Assembly (NCBI GenBank): GCA_036897485.1
Contig: JAYMTF010000587.1
Span: 1 to 33,187 of the forward strand
Length of the DNA stretch: 33,187 nt
Direction: 5' to 3'
Source of the DNA: Pelargonium nanum
Taxonomy: Eukaryota > Streptophyta > Magnoliopsida > Geraniales > Geraniaceae
The notes under the pieces were generated by a model, which saw only the letters and a list, made by a program, of their open reading frames with translations, did not search any database and had not been told where the DNA came from. Positions 1-9,807 of the stretch are shown in pieces. The position numbers and the translations under genes were made by a program. Position 1 is the first letter of the stretch; every line of letters starts with the position of its first letter.

Positions 1-1
1 C

Positions 2-3000
2 TTCACGGCGGTGAACCCTAACAAGGTCGGGATCAAGTACGGAGAGTCCAGATTCTCCGTCATGTACCGCGGGATCCCGCTCGGTCGGGCCTCGGTGCCG
101 CCGTTCTACCAGGAGGCGCACAGCACGAGACAGGTGGAGGCCAACATCGCCGTCGATCGGGTGAACCTGATGCAGGCCGATGCGGCGGATATAATCAGAG
201 ACGCTTCTCTGAACGACCGAGTCGAGCTCCGAGTTTTGGGTGATGTTGGCGCCAAGATCCGAGTCCTCAACTTCGATTCCCCTGGCGTTCAGGTCAGTGA
301 CCTCTAGATTTGTTTCTCATTTCCGAATTTGGCTATGGATTCTAAGATTCTTTACCATTTTCTTCTCTATCTGTTAACTTTCTCCTTTTAGAATTGATTT
401 TTCTCTGAATTAGGTTTTGCTTCTTTTAGCTTCTCTGTTACTTGAAATTTGAGGCATTGTAGGCCATTGTAGCTTGCCTCTTTGTTTCTCTGTTGAAATT
501 GATTAGAGAATGTGCTTCTTTGGCATTGCCCATTTTTGAAGTAGCTGTGACTGATGAGAGCTAATTTTGGGCGTCTCTTCTGTTTGTTTTCTCTGTACTG
601 TGGGTTGTTGCGTCTTTGGGAAAGAAGAGAGGAATAGGATGATGGTGGTGGTGATGTGAACCCACTACGTTTTGTCCCACTCTAGGCTCTTTCTTTCACT
701 GCTAGCGTGCGCCGTTCCTTCATATTTCTCTGATAACGTGCACCATGTTTTTTGGCTACCATGTGAACGCACTTTTTTTTTCGTGGGAATACAAACAAAC
801 GGATGTTCCGACTTCCGAGGGGTATTTTTGCACCTCAGGTCCTCCCGGTTTTCTGTATTTCTTTTCCCACCCCATTCTCTGCTTGCCTTATTAGGCTTAG
901 GGCCGACAATTTGTGTCATGACCCGTAACATGACGTGGATTTAAGTGGATTATGGTGAGTGTGACTAACTGAACCCGTTTAATCTGCTCAGCAGGTTATC
1001 AACAGATTGTGTAACCCGTTGATTGACCTAAACATTTAAGGGTAAAAATGTAATTTTGTAATACATTGTGTAAAAATAACGCATATAAGTTAAATGGGTC
1101 AAATATATTGGGTTGTGTCGGTCAATATAACCCCATTTTTTAAACGTTTCAGGTTGTGTAATAGTGAACTTAATTATTTAAACGTGTTAGTCGTGTCACT
1201 ACGCTCGTGAACGGGTCAGTGTCGGATTGCCTTGTTGAATAAAATCCTAAATTTTCAAGATGACCCATGAACATGAATTGCCGCCCTTTTATGCTCTACT
1301 GGACTAGAGTTGTCAATTCGGGTTTTAGATTGATTTTTTTTTTCTTTCCGAAAAAAACCCAACTTGAAAGATGTGTCAGATGTGGATCGGGTTTTACAAC
1401 CGCTTGCGGGTTCGTGCAGGTTTGCATGAACTGCAATTTTTGCAGGGAAAACCCCGTCTTGAAAATTAGTGAGTTCATTTTGTGCTGATCAGGTGTTTAG
1501 GTGCCTACGGATTTGGGTCCAAATTGCAACCTTTATTCGGTATTGTATTAAATGGTAGGAGATATGTTACACCATTGCATTGATTTCGTTTACATGTGAG
1601 TTTTGCTAGTTAAGATGAGTAATGGTAGCTTGAGTTGTAACTAAGAAAATTATGATCTCAGACAATTGTGTGCTCATTGGAGATTTATAGGGGCACTGTG
1701 GGTCCCAGCTATATATACTTTTTAAAGATACTCCATATGCTCCTCAATAACACTAGATAGTACCCTCCTTTGGATGCTTAAGTCTTAAAAAGCATCTTAA
1801 AAAAAGCAAGTAATTAGGTTTCTGGTTACTTTTAGATTAATTTGCTTTCTTTGTACGCACATTTCGGAAACACCCTAACCTAATCCTAAATCTTTTCTAA
1901 TGTACTCATTAGGATTGGACGTAACCAAAATAATTGCTTCAAGTGCGTGTTCTACGTTTTCATGTCCTTTCCTGAAAAACCGATTGGCATTTTTTGAAAA
2001 AAGAAAGAAGGAAAATTCTGTCATTCATTTTATCGTTTTGCTAACTGTTTGTTGAACCCATTAAGTTCAATGTGTAGGCTCGTGCCTTGCCCATGTTGAA
2101 CATTAGGTCCCATTTGTTTGAGAGTTGATCCCACACAAGTGTATATTCTACACAGTAATGCATCTAGTGCTCCAGTTGCAACAAAACATATCAGATTTAT
2201 TTATAGCCCTACCTATGAATTATTGTCACCTCACATGTAACAACATGATATATCAGAATTAGGTGAATTTGTACACAATTTATGTGTAAACTGTCAGGCA
2301 AGGTGGCCAAATAAATTTTAGTTTAATTTATGTGTTTTTTTCATCATCTAAACAGAAAAGTGTAGCTAGTATTAGTGATATTTAGTGTTGAGGAAAATAG
2401 GCTGAGTTAGAACTGGAAACTCCATTAAGGAATGGGTGATTTGTTGGACTATTCTTAAGTTCGAGGTAAATTATCAATATTTTAATTTTTGGATCACGTG
2501 TGAATTCATGTCCACTTTGACTGGTCAGGTCTCTCTCTCTCTCTCTCCACACACACACACATTGGAGCTATTTTTAAATCATTGATTATCTTAGGTGGGG
2601 AGAAATTACATTTTCTCTCTGCTCTATCCTCAGAATTATATGGACTTTCTCATACTATTTTGTATTCAAAATAGGTGATGTTGTATAGTTTATAAGTTCA
2701 TTTGGGTGCTAACTACAAAGCAAAAAATGTTTGGAAGAAATATTTTTCTAGGTGATTTGAAGGAGGGTAAAAAGAACAAATAAAGAGAAGAAAAGGAATA
2801 GTGACTCCCAAGGGTCCCTTTAGCCATGTGATTTACTGATTTGCGTGGTCCACATTGAGGTCAAATTGTAGATGCACCATGAGGAGGGATGTTCTAGAAT
2901 TTAATTTCAGAAGTAGGTGTTTGTATATAAACATTTCTTTTTAAAGGGACCTGCTATATCTGATAATGGACTCTTCCAAACCACAGAAGAGCTGAGCTAT

Positions 3001-3328
3001 GTTTCATGTCAGATGGGGACCTACTTATATATTACATAAACCTGCTGCCTCTCTCCCTCACTCACTCACTTGGTTTTATTCTGATTTTGAACACCCAACC
3101 CAACATGCTATTTGGCATTAGAGAAACCAAAAATGCTGAAATGGACTGTTCATGTTTGTCACTTGTTATCCAGAATCATTTTCTTTTGTTGTTGCAAATA
3201 AACAATGAATTGAGTTATTGTTGTTTGTTTGCATTTGGCAGGCATCTGTGGACTGTGCAATTGTGATAAGTCCAAGGAAGCAGTCTCTCACCTACAAGCA
3301 GTGTGGATTTGATGGGTTGAATGTGTGA
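2..3328 (+). CDS. Companion-of-cellulose-synthase-like LEA_2 protein, 3' part (partial)
   Basis: Two exons are visible: 2-292 (open to the left edge) and 3242-3328, joined in phase 0 across a 2.95 kb intron (donor GTCAGT, acceptor GGCAG). They encode the last 125 residues. The reading begins FTAVNPNKVGIKYGESRF, continues with YRGIPLGRASVPPFYQ and DASLNDRVELRVLGDVGAKI, and ends CAIVISPRKQSLTYKQCGF then DGLNV-stop. This is the beta-rich LEA_2 (NDR1/HIN1-like) domain in the form I associate with Arabidopsis At1g45688/At5g42860, the CC1/CC2 proteins. Those are single-pass plasma-membrane proteins that link cellulose synthase complexes to cortical microtubules and support cellulose synthesis under salt stress. 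The cytosolic N-terminus and the membrane segment lie outside the window, so the CC assignment rests on the extracellular domain only; another LEA_2 membrane protein is the alternative. The family call is firm, the subfamily call fairly so. Confidence 0.82.
901..1231. repeat. MITE-like dispersed repeat remnant
   Basis: The left end reads GGCCGACAATTTGTGTCATG followed by ACCCG. The right end, read on the other strand, is GGCAATCCGACACTGACCCG. The two ends share the inner TGACCCG and a CAAT block, so they look like degenerate terminal inverted repeats about 330 bp apart. The interior is AT-rich with scattered CCCGTT, GTGTCG and CGTGTTAGTCGTGTC motifs and has no coding capacity. This resembles non-autonomous DNA elements common in plant introns. 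No target-site duplication was identified, so the limits are approximate. Confidence 0.4.
2530..2561. repeat. Compound TC/AC microsatellite
   Basis: A run of about nine TC dinucleotides passes directly into about six AC dinucleotides, inside the large LEA_2 intron. Confidence 0.95.
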
Positions 3329-4104
3329 GTGAGCTCCATACAACACAGTCTATGACAGTGAAGAAAAAAAATAGAAGAAAAAGGAAGGATGCTATGGTTT
3401 CCACTCTCTCCTTGGTTTGTCTACATTGATTATTAAAGAGAGGATAAAAGTCAAAAAGAAAAGAAGAGCAGCCTCACTCATTCTCACATGGAGGAGTAGG
3501 TAAAAAGAGGAACAAGGAGATTCCTCACATTGATTTTTCAACTCCATCCCCCAAGATTTTGCATATTTTTTGTATTGGTTTCTTCACTTGGAAGAAAGGA
3601 AGAAAAAACTGTAAAGTGTAAACTATCCAACCCATCTATGCAAAAAATGCATTCCTCTCTCAATAATGATCATATGCTTAACATGGACACAATCAACATT
3701 GAAGATTTTGATCCATGCACAAAAAACCAAGAAAACCAAATTTCTTGCTCTTTGAATCACTTCATAAAACCATAGCAGCAGAATTGAGCCCTGAAAAAAA
3801 ATCCTAGGTTGAAAAGCCCAAATTGCTTTGTACTATTGCTTGGCACCATTACATTGTGGCAAAAGAAAATCCTAGTCCTATCCTATCCTCTCATTTTTAT
3901 AACTTCATAAAACTCTGGTTAGAAGCATATCGACAGACTGTTTGAGACTGGAGCATTTGTAGTTTATTCCACCAATTTCTGAAATGCCATCTCTCTGAAT
4001 TGAACAACTTTCTTGAATTCCCTTCTCCATATCAATGAAAGAAACAAAGATAAAATGAAATCATCTCTCAGAAACAACCTTCGATTCCCTAGATGAATCA
4101 AGAT
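3329..4104. other. Convergent 3' spacer between the LEA_2 and vasculin-like genes
   Basis: The stop codons of two convergent genes are 776 bp apart, so this stretch should hold both 3' untranslated regions. AT-rich with several A-runs. An open frame at 3530-3775 on the + strand shows no family resemblance and is probably chance within 3' UTR. No RNA gene or repeat was recognised. Confidence 0.6.
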
Positions 4105-7100
4105 TCAGACTCGGGAGTAAGAAGAGCTTGACTCTGATGAAGCACTACAACAGTTGCCATTCTGTGAATTGATCAGTGGAACCAAAATCTTCGACGTCAC
4201 TCCCTGAAGCTTCAATGCCGGCCGCAGTTTCAGGTACTGCATGAGAATACACGCAAGAGGAGTTTGAATGATGATCTCTCAATAATTTAACACAAGATAA
4301 TATTGAAAAAATAAATAAATATATGTATGAATGACAAGATAAAGACAAATGTTTACCTCCTCGTAAAAAGCATTGATTTCCTCCTCTGTAAGCCCTTCAT
4401 CCTCTTCGGCATTTTCCTCCCACCCAAGTGAACGTAAAAAAGCAGCCTCTTCTTCGTCCGGATAGAGAATTGCATCAGGGCTTGAATTCATCTCCCTATT
4501 GCCCTCACCATTGTGGGTTGTCTCACCTATACTCTTGGTTGATAAATCCAGCATAGATGTATCGGCAGGTGGTGGGGCATCTCCACCCAACAGTGAGTGA
4601 GGCTTGGCGGTAGCTTCATCAGGCTTCTCTAATGCAGATGGTGACTCAGCGGGACAAGAACAAGGGGCTACAGAAGGAGAGTTGGCAGAAGATTTCTTCT
4701 TTATAAGGTTGAAGAAATCATTCCGGCTCTGGGCTTGAGCTGATGATTTCTTTTCCACAGTTTTTGGGGATGGTTTCTGCTCAAGAGTGGTAAAATTTGG
4801 GTTGTTACTTAAGCCAGCAGTTGATAAAGGGATCCCCAATGGGCTATTCGCTACTTTACTTCCATTTGTAGGACTCAAGCTATCCTTTGCAGCTGAAGAG
4901 ACGGCATTTAATTCTCGCGATGGTTTGAGAATGTGAAGCTTCCCCACAGACGTCTTTGGCATATCAGATTTTGTGGGTCCACCACGTAGAGTACTGGCTG
5001 GGTTTGACACATGCAGTTGTCCAGTCTTGGGTTTCCCCTTATCTGAAGGACTGAGAACCTAAAAATAAAACAAAAGATTAATGAGTCAAGGCATAATATA
5101 CAACAAATCATGACACAAAAACTTGATATATTTAGAGATCCATACAAAAGAATTCATTTTAATCAGGTGACTGTCAACGCAAAATTACATTTGAGTCAAA
5201 GGGGAATCGAACTGCAACACCAAGACATCTACTAAATACTAATTACCAACATTAACTAATACCTCAGGATAATCCTAGTTCAGTATCACCATAACAAGAT
5301 TACTTTGTCCGGAGTGTGAGATGCTGATACATCTTACCATCGATTAACAAGTCTTCCCCATATACCTTTTGGCTTACGGCAAATGACATCAAGCCCAACA
5401 ATACATTTGACTTATATTTTTCATATCCATAGTGAGGCATCAATATAAATGGAAAAGATTTGGGGTTAGATAAGAGCCCTTAATTAAACATGCCGTGAGG
5501 GTGGGATCATGGAAGAACGTTGACTCGTTTGACCAACAGGGTATCCACTATCCAATACCTAGTAACTACAGAATAGTGATTCAAAGAACTCCCAACAAAA
5601 GCAAATATGATATCTAGAACATAATTATAGGGTTCTTGAATGTTGATTCAGCACTAGATAGGCAAACATTACAACATAGAAATAATTAATATCTAAGGAT
5701 CCTCTGCTGAAGCTTGTGTTTACAAAAATTGCCAAGGCGCAGTACATGATCCTTAAAACATGTTGATAGCATATCAGCTTAGCTTGTTAAACCTAAACAC
5801 CACATAGTAAAGGACCATAATACACATAACATTGTGATGAGCTTTGATAGATACAATAGAAGGAAACCAACTCTTACCGATGTTTTAGACATGGATGGTG
5901 TCATGGGAATTAATTGCCTAGATTGCTTCATAACCAACTCTTCAAGCCTTTGAGTCTCAACAGATAACTACAGTAGTGTATATATATCAGAAACTAAATC
6001 AGTATCAAATTAAAATCTAGTGGTTATGGCTGCCTAAGGAAATAAGTTTGTATCAAGGGAAAATTCATACAGAAGAAATAAGTTAACATACAAGTGGAGG
6101 AGTACGAGAACGGGATGGCCTCTGAGCCACAGCTTCTGCCATATTGAGGGCAGTTGCCAAGCTTGGTGGAGTAGAGTGTGCACTTGTTGAAACAGTTTGT
6201 TGAGATGATGTAACATTCATGCTATTGATTCCAATTGTCCCAGGCACCTCTACTAGAGCTGATGTCCAGCCATCACTTCCTATCACAGCTGAACTACCAA
6301 CAGGTAGACTTCGAATGGCAGTACTAAGGCCGGGAGATGGAACTCTTCCTATTTCGGAAACAGCATGTCTTTCTTCAGTTCCAAGCGAGGGAAAGTCCCT
6401 TTCAAATGCATATTTATTCACATTGCTAACACTAACTCCTGCAAGAAAACTGTCATCACTATGGTTGCTTCTATTGCCATTTTTTGAGTCACCAGCTACC
6501 TTTTGGGGCCATGAGTCACCACGTCTCCCAGCAAGTGTAGACTGTGAACGTCGTAAAACCTCCTTCTCAGACCTACTTGGCAGTATGATACCCAGGGGAT
6601 CGGCAAAATCACGAGGCCTGTAGTCACTAAAAACTGACTTGTCTTTGTCACGGTAGTCAGTTATATCCTTCTTACCAAAACTACTGTAAGACCGCAAATG
6701 GGAAGAGCCATTGCTACTAGAATTCCGACGAAAATAAGAGGAAGTAGTTCGATCTGAAAAGCCTGGACGCCCTATATCATGACCGTTGATGCTAGAAGAT
6801 GGCCTATTTCTCACTTGCTTTGACACAGCATGATCATCTATAACAGAAAAACAAAAACAAATTAACAATCATCATAATATACACACAAACTCAAACTAAA
6901 GCATAAAAACTTGAGTCCCCCTCGAATCCCCAACCCCTACACTCCTTGCAAGATTAAATGAGTTAAATGGCAAGAATTTCCATACTATGACATTTCAAGA
7001 AGAAATATCTAGTTAAAGGGTCATTGATCAAATTTAGGAATTTTCTTTTGAAACATAGGTCAGTCATGATTCTTTGTGTGAAATTATGGGGAATTGTGGG

Positions 7101-7535
7101 TGTTAAAGAACACGTTATCATAGGGGATTAAAATTACATTTCTACAACTTGGTTTAAAGGAGGAGCTCATTAAGTTCTGTCTAAGTTTCATATGCAACAA
7201 AAGGAAGCAGACATGACCACAATAAATGATCCTTAATTTCCTTCTGAATGATCTTTACTAAACTACTTTCATACAACTCATACATCATTCAGTGACCTAT
7301 AAGAGGGCAAAAGTTTCTTAAGACACATGCACAAACTAACAGGTTATTTTCTCCTAAACTTTAACAGTCAACCACATGAAATAAACAAACCAAAACTTGA
7401 AAGTTAAAAGGAAACAATATTACCTGAGTGCAAAAGAGATGGAGCAAATTGGTTACTTGAACCAGTACTACCAGTGACACTTCCACTACTAGTTTTCAAC
7501 CATTCTGGTACCAATGCAGGCTCACTTCTTTCCAT
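4105..7535 (-). CDS. Vasculin/GPBP1-like protein (plant Snf1 kinase interactor-like)
   Basis: Five coding exons on the - strand: 7535-7424, 6837-6092, 5967-5878, 5058-4357 and 4236-4105. All junctions are GT-AG and in frame, giving 593 residues. The start ATG at 7535 opens MERSEPALVPEWLKTSS. Several short blocks match the animal vasculin (GC-rich promoter-binding protein 1) pattern in order: an N-terminal P-x-WL, FERDFPSLG (about 182-190), NDFFNLIKKK (about 429-438) and FLRSLGWEEN followed by an acidic run and LTEEEINAFYEE (about 523-550). The C-terminus is YLKLRPALKL and a Ser-rich tail. The rest is low-complexity, Ser/Pro-rich and probably disordered. Animal vasculin is a nuclear transcription regulator; the plant proteins are usually annotated as Snf1 kinase interactor-like without much functional evidence. 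A transcription-related nuclear role is inferred from the motifs. Confidence 0.8.
5059..5877 (-). other. Intron 3 of the vasculin-like gene
   Basis: A phase-0 intron of 819 bp between the exon ending in PSMSKTS and the exon starting VLSPSDKGK. AT-rich, no open frame with recognisable content, no RNA gene or repeat recognised. Confidence 0.75.
6838..7423 (-). other. Intron 1 of the vasculin-like gene
   Basis: A 586 bp intron that splits an Asp codon (G|AT), joining LLHS to DDHAVSKQ. AT-rich; nothing recognisable inside it. Confidence 0.75.
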
Positions 7536-8460
7536 TGCTGTCGCCAAACATGATCATAAAAAAGGAAAAGGCTAAACGAAGAATGGTTCGTTTTATCCTC
7601 TAAACAACTGCTGTGTCACTGGCTTCGTTACTCCACAAAAGCAAAAGCAAAAGCAAAATCAATCCAGTGTCACCTTAATTCACACCCTCTTCCACTAAAC
7701 AACAAAGCTTCCCTTTTGGTGCCTCCTTAAAAAACTTGAGTCACTGCCTTTTTACCTCAGCCAAAAAAATTCCCAAAATCCTAGTTCTTCAAAACTGTCC
7801 TGTTCTATACACTATAATTGGAGTTATTATTCTCTTCTGTACACTATATACTACCACAATCAAGCCACCAAAGGACTGAACAATCAGTCCAAATAGAGCC
7901 AATTATAAACTAATGCCCACCAACCAGTAAAGTGACTTCTAAATTTACAGTCACCCAAAGTAGGAGAAGACCCTCATCTCTGTTTCTCAAAAATCAAATA
8001 CTCTGAAACCCCAAAAACCTATCTTGAGCAAAAATTCAGACTCATTAATCAGAAAAGTCCACAACCCTAAAACTCAATTCCGAACCCAATTTCCCAAACC
8101 CTAGGTTTGGGGTTCACGCCCAGCACTGACCAACCTCAACCCACGTTTAATCAAATTGAATTAGGATAAAAGAATCAAGCATGCAAAAACCCTAATTGGG
8201 CGGCTCAGTATAGTCTAGGTTGCGCACAGACGATGTTGAAAATTAGGGCTAAATAAAGCCCAGAAAGGTTCAGTTTTGTTGAGTGTGTGTTGGTCTGTAC
8301 TGTGAATGAAGAAGAGAAGAGGTTTTAGATAGAGAAAAAAGGCGTAGATACCAAAAAAGGAAAGAGCTTTGATTGCGCCGTGAAGAAGATGAAATTGGGA
8401 TTGAAATTGGGATCGAAATCGGAGACAGAGACGGATGTGGAGAAGAAGGAGGAGAGATTG
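7536..8460 (-). promoter_or_regulatory. Leader and proximal promoter of the vasculin-like gene
   Basis: Upstream of the start codon the - strand reads a pyrimidine-rich leader (CCCAATTTCATCTTCTTCAC) around 8380-8400 and a possible 5'UTR splice donor GGTATCT near 8352. A matching acceptor could be the GACAG just before the ATG at 7535, which would make most of 7546-8351 a leader intron. Several AAACCCTA-type boxes (telo-box-like) lie at about 8095-8200. The transcript start is not determinable by eye. Confidence 0.4.
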
Positions 8461-9807
8461 TGTATTGGGACTCTGTGAGTTGTATTTTTTGTATGAAGTG
8501 AACAAGTTTTGTTGTTGTAGAGTTGTTGTTTGTGAGTTTTGTGTGGGTTATTTATCTTCTTTAATTGTATTTTTGGTTAATAAATGTAAAAAATTAATTT
8601 GGTTAAACCATTTTTATTGGGTTTTATTTGTTGGTTATAGTTGGTTTTGAAATGCCATATCTTCTTCATGTTCTTGTCTCTATCCAATTCTTTATTTAAA
8701 GCTATAAATTCAAAAAATCAAATTAGTTGTGAGAAGACCATCACTTAATTTGTTATTAGTTGAGGAAGTTTATTACTTTTTTTAATAAATAAAATGAAAA
8801 AATGTTGAAAAATATTTACTATAAATAACTATACATAAACATTATGTAATTATGATATATTTAAGTCAAAGGTCAAGTTAAAACCTCTTATCAAAAATTT
8901 AGTGCAAAAATGTTAAATAAGTATTTAATATTATGTTACATCATCATTAATAAGTTGATATGAACCAACTTTTAAAAATAGATATATTTGCTAACAAAAT
9001 TAATAAAAATCCTTTTAGTGTAATAAATTAAAACTATAGAGTTTTTCTATTTGAATGACTAAAAACAGTTTAATTGAAAATTTGTTTTATGACAAATTCT
9101 AATAATTATTATAGTTTATTAATAAGATTCGTGTTTGACCCATACCACGTTATAGAAAGTCTCAAAACCGAGTTCACGAGTTTGGAGTCAAGTAGTGTCA
9201 CCGCTTGACCAAGTGGGTGGTGGTCTAACTTTTTTTTATTTGAGGGAAAGTAAAGCTTTTTGAAAAATATGAAACAAATAAATAAATTTGTTACTGAAAG
9301 TACCAACATAAAAATACTAGCAAAAATATGATGTGTTGGGCCCAAAACTGAAACCCAACTAAAATATTTTAACAAAGCCCACAGATGGGCCCAAACACTA
9401 CAGCCAATCACACACCATTCTCTTGGATTTTCTCAAGTGTCTGCCATTACACGTCCACTCTCCACCCTGTCGCCACGTGTCAAAGCGTCGGCAATTTTTT
9501 ACCCTTTCTGATGATCCGTACGATAATACCACCAATAATTGGCACATGGCGCAATCAATCACACGCGCCCTCACCGAATGCGATCACTATTAATCAGCGC
9601 CGTCGATCTCCGGCGGGACCAGCACATTATAGGTCAGCACGCGGGACCCACAGCAATCAACGGTGATGATTAGCTACTCGAAACGCACAGTTCCCACATG
9701 CAATCGCGCCGCCCCTTCAGAACTTAAAAAATCGCTCCGACGACGACCTTCGTCTCATTTTCACCGAACACAAGAATCAACGGTTTGGCACCGTTCCGGC
9801 GGCGGCT
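8461..9807. promoter_or_regulatory. Divergent intergenic region, vasculin-like gene and MEKK1-type gene
   Basis: About 1.3 kb separates two divergently transcribed genes. The left half (8650-9130) is very AT-rich. On the right, facing the kinase gene, are two W-box cores TTGACC at 9135-9140 and 9205-9210, the palindrome TTGGGCCCAA at 9336-9345, a further TGGGCC at 9386-9391, and a G-box/ABRE core CCACGTGTC at 9475-9483. W-boxes (WRKY) and ABREs are known stress elements and would suit a MEKK1 gene, but single short motifs like these also arise by chance. No transcript start was placed. Confidence 0.4.
9698..9727 (+). other. Short upstream ORF before the MEKK1-type start
   Basis: An ATG 110 bp before the kinase start opens a nine-codon frame (MQSRRPFRT-stop). 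A second upstream ATG at about 9666 opens a 112-codon frame that runs past the kinase start in another frame to 10001. If transcription begins upstream of 9666 both would be scanned first by ribosomes. The transcript start is unknown, so this is conditional. Confidence 0.35.

Larger units (their letters stand above)
293..3241 (+). other. Last intron of the CC-like LEA_2 gene (2.95 kb)
   Basis: AT-rich non-coding sequence between the two exons of the LEA_2 gene. The short open frames in it (for example near 672-944 on both strands and 1267-1488) have no recognisable domain or plant-like composition and are treated as chance. It holds a MITE-like repeat at about 901-1231, a second CGGGTT-rich stretch at about 1300-1480 that looks like repeat debris, and a TC/AC microsatellite at 2530-2561. 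I see nothing else in it. Confidence 0.8.

Noticed and set aside
665..944. Overlapping open frames on both strands in the LEA_2 intron
   Set aside because: No domain, low-complexity T-rich translation, and located between two exons whose frame is well supported.
3530..3775. 81-codon open frame after the LEA_2 stop
   Set aside because: No recognisable family, AT-driven composition, and in the position of a 3' UTR.
6219..6623. 134-codon + strand frame opposite the vasculin-like exon 2
   Set aside because: Antisense shadow of a Ser/Pro-rich coding exon; no family resemblance.
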